A DNA stretch of 32,572 bases from Geobacillus proteiniphilus (GCF_001908025.1 NZ_MQMG01000045.1:1-32572); one strand, 5' to 3'. Shown: positions 15,686 to 24,449, numbered from the stretch's first letter. Translations and numbers: made by a program. Notes: generated by a model not told the origin, from the sequence alone.

Positions 15686-16865
15686 AAAAAACGAGCGCGG
15701 CCTCGGCCGTTATTACGCTGATTTACATATTCACATCGGCCGCACCGCCTCGGGCCGCCCGGTGAAAATTACTGGGGCGCGGACGTTGACGCTTGAGAAC
15801 ATCTTGCATGAGGCGGCTGAGGTGAAAGGGATCGACCTGGTCGGTGTCATTGACAGCCATGTGCCGGAAGTGCTGGACGAGCTCGAGCGGGCAATGGAGA
15901 AGCACGGTTGGCGCGAACATGACGGAGGCGGCGTCAGCGCCGGAAAGGTGACGCTTTTGTTAGGCAGTGAAATCGAAGTATATGACGACCATTGCCATGG
16001 ACCGATCCACGTGCTCGTTTTTTTGCCGACTGTGCAGACGATGCGCACGTTTTCCGGCTGGCTTGGCAAACGGGTAAAGAACGTGTCGCTCAGTTCACAG
16101 CGCGTTTACGTGTCCGGCCGTGAGCTGCAAGCTGCCGCGAAAGAGCAGGGCGGCTGGTTCATTCCCGCGCACGCGTTCACCCCGTTTAAAAGCTTGTACG
16201 GAAAAGGGGTCAAGCACAGCCTGACAGAAGTGTTTGACCCGGATTGGATTGATGCCATTGAACTTGGGTTAAGCGCCGATACGGCGATGGCGGACCAGAT
16301 CGCCGAATTGCATCGCTACCCGTACTTGACGAATTCCGATGCCCATTCGCTGCGGAAAATCGCCCGCGAATATGAAGAAGTGCGGCTCGCCGCCCCGACG
16401 TTTGCCGAATTTGAAAAAGCGCTGCGCGGTGAAGACGGGCGCGCGATTGTCGCCAACTACGGTTTAAATCCTAAACTTGGAAAATATCACCAGACAGTGT
16501 GCGAGCGCTGCCTTGCGCCGGCTGCACCGGACGTCGATCGCTGCGCGGCATGCGGCCATCATCGCTTCGTGAAAGGCGTGTTTGACCGGCTTGCGGAGCT
16601 GAAAACGGCGGAACGCGGGCCGAAACGGCCGCCGTACATTTATCAAGTGCCGCTTGAATTCATCCCCGGCCTTGGTCCAAAAGCGTATGAAAAGCTGCTC
16701 GCCCGTTTTGGCACGGAAATGAGCGTTCTTCATGAGGCGGCGGAGGAAGAGATCGCGGAGACGGTGGGAGAAAAGTTGGCCCAACTGATCGTCCTTGCCC
16801 GCAGCGGTGCGCTCCATATCGAGGCCGGGGGCGGTGGGAGATACGGGAAAGTGCGGGAGGGGTAA
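15675..16865 (+). CDS. yqxK: Endonuclease Q family protein (YqxK), DNA repair
   Basis: 396 residues. N-terminal PHP metal-dependent domain (YADLHIHIGRTASGRPVKIT, IDSHVPEVL, GSEIEVYDDHCHGPIH, SDAHSLRK), then a zinc-binding module (CERC ... CAACGHH, near 275-297) and a helix-hairpin-helix (IPGLGPKAYEKLLARFG) for DNA binding. EndoQ cuts 5' to uracil, hypoxanthine and other damaged bases; it is known from archaea and has been characterised in a Bacillus. A repair role against heat-driven deamination would suit a thermophile, which is inference. Translationally coupled to nudF. Confidence 0.9.
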   Translation: MPNKKNERGLGRYYADLHIHIGRTASGRPVKITGARTLTLENILHEAAEVKGIDLVGVIDSHVPEVLDELERAMEKHGWREHDGGGVSAGKVTLLLGSEIEVYDDHCHGPIHVLVFLPTVQTMRTFSGWLGKRVKNVSLSSQRVYVSGRELQAAAKEQGGWFIPAHAFTPFKSLYGKGVKHSLTEVFDPDWIDAIELGLSADTAMADQIAELHRYPYLTNSDAHSLRKIAREYEEVRLAAPTFAEFEKALRGEDGRAIVANYGLNPKLGKYHQTVCERCLAPAAPDVDRCAACGHHRFVKGVFDRLAELKTAERGPKRPPYIYQVPLEFIPGLGPKAYEKLLARFGTEMSVLHEAAEEEIAETVGEKLAQLIVLARSGALHIEAGGGGRYGKVREG

Positions 16866-17028
16866 CCACTCGGGCAGCGCTCCTGCCGTTCATCATCATG
16901 CCGTGCGTGCTGCTTGGCCCAGCCCGGCCATGCGCCAGTGGACCGAGGCGGCGTGCCGCCCGTGGAGTTGGCCACACGTCGGTGTTGAGCTGTTTTTTCA
17001 TTACATCACCAGCCTTTTAGAAAAACAG
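16866..17028. other. GC-rich gap with no convincing gene
   Basis: Between yqxK and spoIIM. A minus-strand frame starting MKKQLNTDVWPTPRAARR at 17001 runs antisense into yqxK, and an overlapping frame starts at 16975; neither shows a family pattern and ribosome binding is weak. There are no clear terminators. A short minus-strand peptide cannot be excluded. Confidence 0.4.
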
Positions 17029-17056
17029 TCATACCGAAAGCGGATGGACATACAAT
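17029..17056 (+). promoter_or_regulatory. Sigma-E-type promoter of spoIIM
   Basis: TCATACC (17029-17035), 13-nt spacer, perfect CATACAAT (17049-17056). The mother-cell sigma-E consensus is roughly ATATT-13/15-CATACAAT. spoIIM is a known sigma-E gene in B. subtilis. Confidence 0.8.
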
Positions 17057-17089
17057 CTACTAAGAGACAAAGTAGGAGGACGAAGCACA

Positions 17090-17755
17090 ATGAGAACCCA
17101 TCCGCTGAAATCGGCTATCGCTGTCCATTGGCGTGAACATGCTTCGCTGTATGTGTTTGTCATCGTCCTGTTTCTCATGGGCGTCATTTTCGGCGCCATT
17201 GTCGTCAACAGCCTCGGTTTCAGTCAAAAGCAAGACTTGTACTATTACTTGACGCAATTTTTTGGACAAGTGTCAAAAGACAATATCGCAAGCGCCCATG
17301 ATATGTTCTGGCAAAGCTATATGCACAACGTCAAATATACCGCGTTGATGTGGGTGCTTGGCATTTCTGTCATTGGCTTGCCGATCATTCTTGTTTTGCT
17401 GTTTTTCAAAGGCGTCGTCGTCGGCTTTACGGTTGGCTTTTTAGTCAACCAAATGGGTTGGCGCGGGTTTCTTTTGTCGTTTGTGTCCATCATGCCGCAA
17501 AACTTGGTGGCCATTCCACTCATGATCGTCATGGGCGTCATTTCTATTTCGTTTTCCTTGCACATGGTGCGCAACCAGTTTATGAAGCGGCCGCATGGAT
17601 CGATGTTTCCGATGGTGATGCGCTACGCAGCGGCGATGGTGGCTGTTGCCCTTGGGCTGCTTCTTTCCTCAGCGGTCGAGGCATATCTTTCGCCGGCATT
17701 GATGAAACAGGCGGTTCAATGGACAATGAGTTTAATCATAATGAATATTATATAA
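17090..17755 (+). CDS. spoIIM: Stage II sporulation protein M
   Basis: 221 residues, integral membrane protein with about five helices (for example YVFVIVLFLMGVIFGAIVV, then LILVLLFFKGVVVGFTV-like and C-terminal stretches). SpoIIM works with SpoIID and SpoIIP in the DMP complex that thins septal peptidoglycan and drives engulfment. ATG at 17090, AGGAGG 10 nt upstream. Mother-cell expression is supported by the sigma-E promoter. Confidence 0.95.
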   Translation: MRTHPLKSAIAVHWREHASLYVFVIVLFLMGVIFGAIVVNSLGFSQKQDLYYYLTQFFGQVSKDNIASAHDMFWQSYMHNVKYTALMWVLGISVIGLPIILVLLFFKGVVVGFTVGFLVNQMGWRGFLLSFVSIMPQNLVAIPLMIVMGVISISFSLHMVRNQFMKRPHGSMFPMVMRYAAAMVAVALGLLLSSAVEAYLSPALMKQAVQWTMSLIIMNII

Positions 17756-17767
17756 TAACCATTATCA
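17736..17767. promoter_or_regulatory. Tandem Fur/PerR-like boxes upstream of fur
   Basis: TCATAAT-G-AATATTA (17736-17750) and TAATAAC-C-ATTATCA (17753-17767) each fit the 7-1-7 Fur-family box (TGATAAT-N-ATTATCA), by my count 11 and 12 of 14 positions. They overlap the spoIIM 3' end and sit 25-55 nt before the fur -35. Fur autoregulation or PerR control are the options. Confidence 0.5.
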
Positions 17768-17791
17768 TTCCTTCATAATAGTGATTTTACT

Positions 17792-17821
17792 TTGATACTT
17801 CCCTCGTGCATTTGTTATAAT
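17792..17821 (+). promoter_or_regulatory. Sigma-A promoter of fur
   Basis: TTGATA (17792-17797), 18-nt spacer, perfect TATAAT (17816-17821). It shows that the in-frame ATG at 17820 cannot be the start of fur. Confidence 0.8.
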
Positions 17822-17852
17822 GATGGGTGAATGGCGAGGGAGGAATGAAAAG

Positions 17853-18305
17853 ATGGAAGATCGTGTGGAACGAATTAAGAAGCAGCTGCATTCGGCGGGT
17901 TACAAGCTAACGCCGCAGCGGGAAGCGACGGTAAGAGTCCTGCTTGAACATGAAGAAGACCATTTAAGCGCGGAAGACGTCTACCTCCTCGTGAAAGAAA
18001 AATCCCCAGAAATCGGGTTGGCGACCGTTTACCGGACGCTCGAGCTGTTAACCGAGCTGAAAATTGTCGATAAAATCAATTTCGGGGACGGGGTGTCGCG
18101 CTATGACCTCCGCAAGGAAGGAGCGGCCCATTTCCATCACCACCTCATCTGCTTGGAATGCGGATCGGTGGCGGAAATTCAAGAAGATTTGCTTGAGGAT
18201 GTCGAAGCGATTGTTGAGGAGAAGTGGAAATTTAAAATTAAAGACCATCGTTTGACATTCCACGGCATTTGTCACCGTTGCCAGCAAAAGCATGAAGAAA
18301 AATAA
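17853..18305 (+). CDS. fur: Ferric uptake regulator Fur
   Basis: 150-residue iron-responsive repressor. N-terminal winged helix (LTPQREATVRVLLEH ... GLATVYRTLELLTEL), then the metal domain with HFHHHLIC at 93-100 and two CxxC pairs (Cys100/103 and Cys140/143) typical of the structural zinc site. PerR or Zur are alternatives, but syntenic position (spoIIM-fur-yqzK-xerD) fits Fur. ATG at 17853 behind GGGAGG; an upstream ATG at 17820 falls in the promoter. Confidence 0.94.
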   Translation: MEDRVERIKKQLHSAGYKLTPQREATVRVLLEHEEDHLSAEDVYLLVKEKSPEIGLATVYRTLELLTELKIVDKINFGDGVSRYDLRKEGAAHFHHHLICLECGSVAEIQEDLLEDVEAIVEEKWKFKIKDHRLTFHGICHRCQQKHEEK

Positions 18306-18334
18306 AAAACCTTTTCCAACGGGAAAGGTTTTTT
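18304..18334 (+). terminator. Terminator of fur
   Basis: AACCTTTTCC (18308-18317) pairs with GGGAAAGGTT (18321-18330), 3-nt loop, followed by TTTT; it begins at the fur stop. Confidence 0.92.
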
Positions 18335-18406
18335 GCGTATAAACAACGAAACAAATGGCATATCCTCATACTAGCAAGCTGACAAGCAGCTGATAGGGAG
18401 GATGCC

Positions 18407-18619
18407 ATGAAAACCGTTTGGCAAATGGTGAAAGTGTTTCTTTTATTTACGGGATGCACCATTTTATTTTATTATAGTCTTGTATGGTTTAACCGCGAGT
18501 ACGAGTATTACCACCGATACGATGAGCCGAAGGGATCGGCGGTCAAAGTATCGGCGGCGGAGAGTGCGCCGCCAAGTTGGCTCGACCGGCTGTTATTTTT
18601 TTATCGCGATGGGGAGTAG
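18407..18619 (+). CDS. yqzK: YqzK-like small membrane protein (DUF4227)
   Basis: 70 residues with one N-terminal membrane helix (VKVFLLFTGCTILFYYSLVW) and a charged tail. ATG at 18407 behind AGGGAGG. Located between fur and xerD as in Bacillus; function unknown. Probably co-transcribed with xerD, 6 nt downstream. Confidence 0.82.
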   Translation: MKTVWQMVKVFLLFTGCTILFYYSLVWFNREYEYYHRYDEPKGSAVKVSAAESAPPSWLDRLLFFYRDGE

Positions 18620-18625
18620 AGAGCG

Positions 18626-19522
18626 TTGGAATACGAGTTGAAAGATTTTCTGCATTATTTGACGGTGGAGCGGAATTTGGCGCACAATACGATCGTTTCA
18701 TATGAACGCGATTTGAAAAAATACGTCCGCTATTTGCGCCAAGTCGAGCAGCTTCAGGCGTGGGGCGAAGTGGAGCGCCTCCATATTCTCCATTTTTTAA
18801 AGTTTTTAAGCGAACAAGGGCAATCGGCGCGGACGATCGCCCGCCATTTGGCGTCGATCCGTTCGTTTCATCAGTTTTTGCTAAGGGAGAAAATCGCGGC
18901 GCAAGACCCGACCGTCCATATCGAAACGCCGCAGTTTGAACGGACGCTGCCGAAAGTGCTGTCGGTCGAGGAAGTCGAGGCGCTGCTCGCAGCGCCGCAA
19001 GTGAGCACACCGTTTGGGCTGCGCGACAAGGCGATGCTGGAGCTGTTGTATGCGACCGGCATGCGCGTCAGTGAGCTTGTGCAGCTCAACTTAAGCGACG
19101 TGCATTTGACGATGGGGTTTGTCCGCTGCTATGGAAAAGGGCGGAAAGAGCGGATCGTGCCGATCGGGCGCATGGCGATTGAAGCGCTTACCCACTATTT
19201 GGAGCGAGGGCGCCCGCAGCTTGTCAATCCGCGACGGCGGGCAACGGAGGCGCTGTTTTTGAACCATTATGGCCAGCGGTTGACACGGCAAGGGTTTTGG
19301 AAAATTTTAAAGCGGCTCGCGAAAGAAGCCGGCATCGAAAAAGAATTGACGCCGCATACGCTTCGGCATTCGTTTGCGACGCATCTGCTTGAGAACGGAG
19401 CCGATTTGCGCGCTGTTCAGGAGTTGCTTGGGCATGCCGACATTTCGACGACGCAAATGTATACGCATGTTACGAAAACGCGCCTAAAAGACGTGTACAA
19501 ACAGTACCACCCGCGCGCCTAG
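18626..19522 (+). CDS. xerD: Site-specific tyrosine recombinase XerD
   Basis: 298 residues. Resolves chromosome dimers at dif together with CodV/XerC and FtsK/SpoIIIE. N-terminal SAM-like core-binding domain, C-terminal catalytic domain with Arg147 (GMRVSEL), Lys171 (GKGRKER), His244-x-x-Arg247 ([13 protein letters not shown]), His270 (LGHADIS) and nucleophile Tyr279 (TQMYTH), all at the expected spacing. TTG start at 18626 after GGGGAG. This is the chromosomal housekeeping recombinase, not a phage integrase. Confidence 0.96.
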   Translation: MEYELKDFLHYLTVERNLAHNTIVSYERDLKKYVRYLRQVEQLQAWGEVERLHILHFLKFLSEQGQSARTIARHLASIRSFHQFLLREKIAAQDPTVHIETPQFERTLPKVLSVEEVEALLAAPQVSTPFGLRDKAMLELLYATGMRVSELVQLNLSDVHLTMGFVRCYGKGRKERIVPIGRMAIEALTHYLERGRPQLVNPRRRATEALFLNHYGQRLTRQGFWKILKRLAKEAGIEKELTPHTLRHSFATHLLENGADLRAVQELLGHADISTTQMYTHVTKTRLKDVYKQYHPRA

Positions 19523-19543
19523 CAGCTGCCGTATGCTAGGCGC
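19515..19543 (+). terminator. Hairpin containing the xerD stop codon
   Basis: Perfect 10-bp stem GCGCCTAGCA (19515-19524) / TGCTAGGCGC (19534-19543) with 9-nt loop. The xerD stop TAG (19520-19522) lies in the 5' arm. There is no real U-tract, so it may be an RNA-stability element or a weak terminator. Confidence 0.55.
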
Positions 19544-19561
19544 TTGCCTGTCGTTTTAGTT

Positions 19562-19605
19562 GTCAGACTTCTGACCAATTGGCCATGGGCGTGTTTTCGC
19601 GAAAA
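19562..19605. promoter_or_regulatory. Two palindromes upstream of deoB-punA-pdp
   Basis: GTCAGA-CT-TCTGAC (19562-19575) and TTTTCGCGAAAA (19594-19605) are perfect palindromes in the 115-bp gap before deoB. No convincing sigma-A promoter was found. Either may be an operator for a nucleoside-responsive regulator; no regulator gene is adjacent. Confidence 0.4.
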
Positions 19606-19652
19606 TACGGGAACGATAGAAAGAGACTCCATTTTCATTGCAGGCAGGGGGA

Positions 19653-20840
19653 ATGAATGTGAAAGCGACATACCGGCGCGTCTTTTTGATTGTGATGGAT
19701 TCAGTCGGCATCGGCGAGGCGCCGGATGCCGAGAAATACAATGACAAAGGAGCGGATACGCTCGGCCATATCGCTGAGCATCGCGGCGGCCTCTATATGC
19801 CGAACATGGCGAAGCTCGGCCTAAGCCATATTCGTGAGATCAAAGGGGTGCCGAAAGTCGATCGACCGCTCGCGTACTATACAAAAATGAAGGAAGCATC
19901 GGCTGGAAAAGATACGATGACAGGCCATTGGGAGCTGATGGGCCTTCGCATCGACAAGCCGTTCCGCGTCTTTCCGAACGGGTTCCCAGATGAATTGATC
20001 GCTGAGCTCGAGCGGCGCACCGGCCGGAACGTGATCGGCAACAAACCGGCGAGCGGAACAGCGATCATCGAAGAGCTTGGCGAAGAGCATATGAAAACAG
20101 GGGCAATCATCGTCTATACATCAGCCGACTCCGTCTTGCAAATCGCTGCCCATGAACAAGTTGTGCCGCTTGATGAATTGTACCGCATTTGCGAAATCGC
20201 TCGTGAATTGACGCGCGACGAGCCGTATATGGTCGGGCGCGTCATTGCCCGACCGTTCATCGGCACACCCGGCCATTTTGAGCGAACCGCCAACCGGCAC
20301 GACTATGCGCTTAAGCCGTTTGGCCGAACGGTGATGAATGAATTGAAAGACGCCGGTTATGAAGTGATTGCCATCGGGAAGATCGCCGATATTTACGACA
20401 ATGAAGGAGTTACCCAGTCGTTGCGAACGACATCCAATATGGACGGAATGGATAAGCTCGTCGACACGCTCGGCATGGACTTTACCGGGTTGAGTTTCGT
20501 CAATCTCGTCGATTTTGACGCTAAATACGGCCATCGCCGCGACCCAAAAGGTTACGGCGATGCGCTCGAAGAGTTTGACGCCCGGCTTGCCGATGTGTTG
20601 CCGCGCTTGACAGCGGACGACTTGCTTATCATCACCGCTGACCACGGCAACGACCCGATTCACCACGGAACCGACCATACGCGCGAATATGTGCCGCTTC
20701 TTGTGTACAGCCCGCGATTTCGCGGCGGCAAGCCGCTCCCAGTCCGCGAGACGTTTGCCGATGTCGGCGCAACGATTGCGGATAACTTCCAAGTCAACCG
20801 GCCGCCGTACGGAACAAGCTTTTTGGCTGATTTGGCCTAA
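19653..20840 (+). CDS. deoB: Phosphopentomutase
   Basis: About 395 residues. Interconverts (deoxy)ribose-1-phosphate and (deoxy)ribose-5-phosphate, linking nucleoside breakdown to the pentose phosphate pathway. Alkaline-phosphatase-superfamily metal sites: [13 protein letters not shown] near the N-terminus, and [19 protein letters not shown] near the C-terminus; phospho-acceptor Thr in the [10 protein letters not shown] motif. ATG at 19653 sits almost on AGGGGGA; a GTG at 19659, 7 nt away, may be the true start. First gene of the deoB-punA-pdp operon. Confidence 0.96.
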   Translation: MNVKATYRRVFLIVMDSVGIGEAPDAEKYNDKGADTLGHIAEHRGGLYMPNMAKLGLSHIREIKGVPKVDRPLAYYTKMKEASAGKDTMTGHWELMGLRIDKPFRVFPNGFPDELIAELERRTGRNVIGNKPASGTAIIEELGEEHMKTGAIIVYTSADSVLQIAAHEQVVPLDELYRICEIARELTRDEPYMVGRVIARPFIGTPGHFERTANRHDYALKPFGRTVMNELKDAGYEVIAIGKIADIYDNEGVTQSLRTTSNMDGMDKLVDTLGMDFTGLSFVNLVDFDAKYGHRRDPKGYGDALEEFDARLADVLPRLTADDLLIITADHGNDPIHHGTDHTREYVPLLVYSPRFRGGKPLPVRETFADVGATIADNFQVNRPPYGTSFLADLA

Positions 20841-20869
20841 CTTCATAAAGAACGATGAGGGGGAAAAGA

Positions 20870-21706
20870 ATGGATCGACAAGCGATTGAAAAAACCGCCG
20901 GTCATTTGCGCCCATTGATGCCAACTCCGCCTGAAATCGGTCTCATTCTCGGCTCGGGGCTCGGCGTGCTCGCTGATGAAATCGAAGAGGCGGTTCGCAT
21001 TCCGTATGAAGATATTCCCGGATTTCCAGTGTCGACCGTTGAAGGACACGCTGGACGGCTCGTATATGGGCGGCTTGAGGGGGCGACCGTTGTCGCCATG
21101 CAAGGGCGGTTTCATTATTATGAAGGGTATTCGCTTCAGGAAGTGACGTTTCCCGTCCGGGTGATGAAGGCGCTTGGCGTCCGCGAATTGATCGTGACAA
21201 ACGCTGCGGGCGGCATCAACGAACGGTTCCAGCCCGGCGATTTCATGATCATTTCCGACCATATCAACTTGCTGGGCACAAATCCGCTCATTGGTCCGAA
21301 CGATCCGGAGCTTGGTCCGCGCTTTCCGGACATGACGGAAGCGTACAGCCGGCGGCTGCGCGAGCTCGCCAAGGAAACGGCGGCGAGACTTGGCGTTCGC
21401 GTGCATGAAGGAGTATATGTCGCCAATACGGGGCCGTCGTACGAAACGCCGGCGGAAATCCGCATGATTCGTACGCTCGGCGGCGATGCGGTCGGCATGT
21501 CGACCGTCCCGGAAGCGATCGTCGCCCGCCACGGCGGCATTGAGGTGCTCGGCATTTCGTGCATTTCGAATATGGCTGCAGGGATGTCGGATGCTCCGCT
21601 TCACCACGACGAAGTGGTTGAAACGGCCGAGCGGGTGAAGACGGACTTTTTGCGGTTTGTGAAAGCGATTGTCGCCGAAATGGCGAAATCAAAACGAAAA
21701 AGGTGA
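20870..21706 (+). CDS. punA: Purine-nucleoside phosphorylase
   Basis: 278 residues, trimeric low-molecular-weight PNP family (PupG/PunA). Phosphorolyses guanosine and inosine (and deoxy forms) to base plus ribose-1-phosphate. Motifs: [45 protein letters not shown] and [16 protein letters not shown] at 20870 behind GAGGGGG; 29 nt after deoB. Its product feeds DeoB. Confidence 0.95.
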   Translation: MDRQAIEKTAGHLRPLMPTPPEIGLILGSGLGVLADEIEEAVRIPYEDIPGFPVSTVEGHAGRLVYGRLEGATVVAMQGRFHYYEGYSLQEVTFPVRVMKALGVRELIVTNAAGGINERFQPGDFMIISDHINLLGTNPLIGPNDPELGPRFPDMTEAYSRRLRELAKETAARLGVRVHEGVYVANTGPSYETPAEIRMIRTLGGDAVGMSTVPEAIVARHGGIEVLGISCISNMAAGMSDAPLHHDEVVETAERVKTDFLRFVKAIVAEMAKSKRKR

Positions 21707-21711
21707 TCGCG

Positions 21712-23013
21712 ATGCGAATGGTCGATTTGATTGCGAAAAAGCGCGACGGAAAGGCGCTGACGAAGGAAGAAATTGAGTGGATCATCCGCGGGTATACAAA
21801 CGGGGACATTCCCGATTACCAAATGAGCGCGCTCGCGATGGCGATTTATTTCCGCGGCATGACCGAGGAAGAAACGGCCGCGCTGACGATGGCGATGGTG
21901 CACTCCGGCGAAATGCTCGATTTGTCGAGTATTCGCGGCGTGAAAGTCGATAAACATTCGACCGGCGGGGTCGGCGATACGACGACGCTCGTTTTAGGGC
22001 CGCTTGTCGCTTCTGTCGGCGTGCCGGTGGCGAAAATGTCTGGGCGCGGCCTCGGCCATACGGGCGGCACGATCGACAAACTCGAGTCTGTGCCCGGGTT
22101 TCATGTCGAGATCAGCAAAGACGAGTTCATCCGATTAGTGAATGTGAATCGCATTGCCATTATCGGACAAACCGGCGACTTGACGCCGGCGGACAAAAAA
22201 TTGTATGCGCTTCGCGATGTGACGGCGACCGTCAACAGCATTCCGCTCATCGCCTCGTCGATCATGAGCAAAAAAATCGCCGCTGGGGCTGATGCCATCG
22301 TCTTGGATGTGAAAACGGGCGCCGGAGCGTTTATGAAGGAACTTGACGAGGCGCGCCGGCTCGCTCGGGCGATGGTCGACATTGGCAAGCGCGTCGGCCG
22401 CCGGACGATGGCGGTCATTTCTGACATGAGCCAGCCGCTCGGCTATGCCGTCGGCAACGCCTTGGAAGTGAAAGAGGCCATCGCCACGTTAAAAGGGGAC
22501 GGGCCGCACGATTTAACCGAACTTTGTTTGACGCTCGGCAGCCATATGGTCTATTTGGCGGAGAAGGCGCCATCGCTTGATGAGGCGCGCCGTTTGCTTG
22601 AAGAGGCGATTCGCAGCGGGGCCGCCATCGCGGCGTTCAAAACGCTTTTGGCCGCTCAAGGTGGAGATGCATCGGTCGTCGACGATCTGGACAAATTGCC
22701 AAAGGCGGCATATACGTCGACCGTCACGGCGGCTGCCGACGGCTATGTCGCCGAGATGGCCGCCGATGACATCGGCACGGCCGCCATGTGGCTCGGCGCC
22801 GGCCGGGCGAAAAAAGAAGACACGATCGATTTGGCGGTCGGCATTGTGCTCCATAAAAAAATCGGCGATCGCGTGCAGAAAGGGGAAGCGCTCGCCACGA
22901 TTCACAGCAACCGGCCAGATGTGCTTGACGTGAAAGAAAAGATCGAGGCGGCTATTCAGCTGTCGCCGCAGCCGGTTGCTCGGCCGCCGCTCATTTATGA
23001 GACCATCGTATAG
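21712..23013 (+). CDS. pdp: Pyrimidine-nucleoside phosphorylase
   Basis: 433 residues. Phosphorolyses uridine, thymidine and deoxyuridine. Signatures: [15 protein letters not shown] phosphate loop and [17 protein letters not shown], plus a C-terminal PyNP domain. Sequence and length match, from memory, the G. stearothermophilus enzyme of known structure, which begins [10 protein letters not shown], so ATG 21712 is chosen over the in-frame starts at 21703. Ribosome binding site AAAGGTG inside the end of punA. Last gene of the salvage operon. Confidence 0.97.
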   Translation: MRMVDLIAKKRDGKALTKEEIEWIIRGYTNGDIPDYQMSALAMAIYFRGMTEEETAALTMAMVHSGEMLDLSSIRGVKVDKHSTGGVGDTTTLVLGPLVASVGVPVAKMSGRGLGHTGGTIDKLESVPGFHVEISKDEFIRLVNVNRIAIIGQTGDLTPADKKLYALRDVTATVNSIPLIASSIMSKKIAAGADAIVLDVKTGAGAFMKELDEARRLARAMVDIGKRVGRRTMAVISDMSQPLGYAVGNALEVKEAIATLKGDGPHDLTELCLTLGSHMVYLAEKAPSLDEARRLLEEAIRSGAAIAAFKTLLAAQGGDASVVDDLDKLPKAAYTSTVTAAADGYVAEMAADDIGTAAMWLGAGRAKKEDTIDLAVGIVLHKKIGDRVQKGEALATIHSNRPDVLDVKEKIEAAIQLSPQPVARPPLIYETIV

Positions 23014-23063
23014 AGAGGGACGCTGGCGATCCGCAAGGAAAAAAGCAGTTGTTCAAGAAGAAG

Positions 23064-23101
23064 ACGCCTGAAACGCGTGTTTCGGGCGTTTTTTTTTTTT
23101 G
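23064..23101 (+). terminator. Terminator of deoB-punA-pdp
   Basis: ACGCC(T)GAAAC pairs with GTTTC(G)GGCGT around a GCGT loop (23064-23089), followed by more than ten T. A very strong intrinsic terminator. Confidence 0.95.
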
Positions 23102-23127
23102 TTTTTTGGAAAATGAGCTGTTTTTTT

Positions 23128-23156
23128 GTATAAAAATATCTCGCCTGGAAAAAATG
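23128..23156 (+). promoter_or_regulatory. Sigma-F-type (forespore) promoter of dacF
   Basis: GTATA (23128-23132), 14-nt spacer, GGAAAAAATG (23147-23156); matches the forespore consensus GYATA-14/15-GGnnAnAnTR at every defined position. About 30 nt before the dacF start. Sigma-G could also read it. Confidence 0.85.
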
Positions 23157-23184
23157 GCATGTATAAAGAATGGAGGTTTGGGAG

Positions 23185-24360
23185 ATGAAAACGAAAGTCA
23201 CTCGTCTTCTTTTATTGCCGTTTCTTCTTTTTCTTCCTCTTTCTGCCCATGCCGAGGCGAAAGAGATGAAGGAGGCGAAAGTGAAGCTGGCCGATGAGGC
23301 GAAATCAGCCATTTTGATTGAACGCGACACCGGCAAAGTATTGTATGAAAAAAATGCCCATGAACCATTGCCGCCGGCGAGCATGACGAAAATTATGACG
23401 ATGCTGTTGATCATGGAAGCCATCGATGAAGGAAAGCTGTCCTACGATGAAAAAGTGCGGGCGAGCGAATACGCCGCGTCAATGGGTGGATCGCAAATTT
23501 TCCTCGAGCCGGGCGAGGAAATGACCGTCGATGAGCTGCTGCGCGGCATTGCCATCGGTTCGGCCAACGACGCGTCGGTCGCTATGGCTGAGCAGATCGC
23601 CGGGTCGGAAGAAGCATTTGTCGAGATGATGAATGAAAAAGCGAAACAGCTCGGCTTAAAAAACACCCATTTCGCCAATGCGACCGGCCTGCCGGCGGAA
23701 CATCACTACAGCAGCGCTTATGATATGGCCATGATGGCGCGCGAACTGTTGAAATATGAAGATATTACGAAATATACGAGCAAGTACGAAGACTATTTGC
23801 GCGAAAATACGGACAAAAAGTTTTGGCTCGTCAATACGAACCGGCTTGTCAAATTTTATCCGGGCGTTGACGGCCTGAAAACCGGATATACAGCCGAAGC
23901 GAAATATTGTTTGACCGCCACGGCGAAAAAGAACGGCATGCGCGTCATCGCTGTTGTGTTTGGAGCGCCGACGCCGAAATCGCGCAATGCTCAAATTACG
24001 AAGATGCTCGATTACGCGTTTTCCCAATATCGAACTCACCCGGTGTACAAACGGAATGAAACAGTCGCCCGCGTCAACATAAGCAAAGGCAAACGGTCAT
24101 CCGTCGAAGCGGTGACGTCGGAGCCGGTGTCGGTGCTGACGAAAAAAGGGCAGTCGGTCGAGCAAATCGAAAAAGTGATCAAAGTGAAAGACGATGTGAA
24201 AGCACCCGTTCGCAAAGGCGATGAGCTTGGCGTCCTCATTTTAAAACAGGATGGAAAAGAAATTTTGCACAGCCCGATCGTCGCCAAGCAAACGGTCGAA
24301 GAAGCGAGCTTTTGGGACTTGTTTAAGCGGGTGTTTGGCCGCTTCGTGCAGGCGGGATAA
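23185..24360 (+). CDS. dacF: D-alanyl-D-alanine carboxypeptidase DacF
   Basis: 391-residue penicillin-binding protein 5-type carboxypeptidase of the forespore, trimming pentapeptides in spore peptidoglycan and so affecting cortex cross-linking. Signal peptide (MKTKVTRLLLLPFLLFLP, cut near AHA-EA), active-site SxxK in PASMTK, SxN in GSANDAS, KTG in LKTGYTAEAKYC, then the beta-rich C-terminal PBP5 domain and an amphipathic end (FKRVFGRFV) that anchors to the membrane. ATG at 23185 behind GGAGG, 9-10 nt; five upstream codons of the open frame are not used. Confidence 0.95.
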   Translation: MKTKVTRLLLLPFLLFLPLSAHAEAKEMKEAKVKLADEAKSAILIERDTGKVLYEKNAHEPLPPASMTKIMTMLLIMEAIDEGKLSYDEKVRASEYAASMGGSQIFLEPGEEMTVDELLRGIAIGSANDASVAMAEQIAGSEEAFVEMMNEKAKQLGLKNTHFANATGLPAEHHYSSAYDMAMMARELLKYEDITKYTSKYEDYLRENTDKKFWLVNTNRLVKFYPGVDGLKTGYTAEAKYCLTATAKKNGMRVIAVVFGAPTPKSRNAQITKMLDYAFSQYRTHPVYKRNETVARVNISKGKRSSVEAVTSEPVSVLTKKGQSVEQIEKVIKVKDDVKAPVRKGDELGVLILKQDGKEILHSPIVAKQTVEEASFWDLFKRVFGRFVQAG

Positions 24361-24419
24361 TGTCAAGTTTTGCGGTCTTTTCGCTCTCTTTGGCGAACGA
24401 CCACTAGTTTTGTCAGGCG

Positions 24420-24449
24420 GCAGGATTTCCGGCGGGCAGCAGCGAAATG
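24420..24449 (+). promoter_or_regulatory. Sigma-H-like promoter of spoIIA operon
   Basis: GCAGGATTT (24420-24428) matches RnAGGAwWW; after 12 nt AGCGAAATG (24441-24449) resembles RnnGAATww with mismatches in the core T and final base. The spoIIA operon is sigma-H- and Spo0A-dependent in B. subtilis. It lies about 37 nt before the GTG start. Read-through from dacF is also possible, as no terminator follows dacF. Confidence 0.6.

Noticed and set aside
16660-17001. 113-residue minus-strand frame between yqxK and spoIIM
   Set aside because: Mostly antisense to yqxK, proline/arginine-rich, no family pattern; only the first part lies in free sequence, so it is noted as a gap and not called.
17820-17852. 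Upstream ATG as the fur start
   Set aside because: It overlaps the TATAAT box of the fur promoter; ATG 17853 has the ribosome binding site.
20121-20924. 267-residue minus-strand open frame over deoB
   Set aside because: Antisense to deoB, arginine/histidine-rich composition typical of shadow frames, no ribosome binding site.
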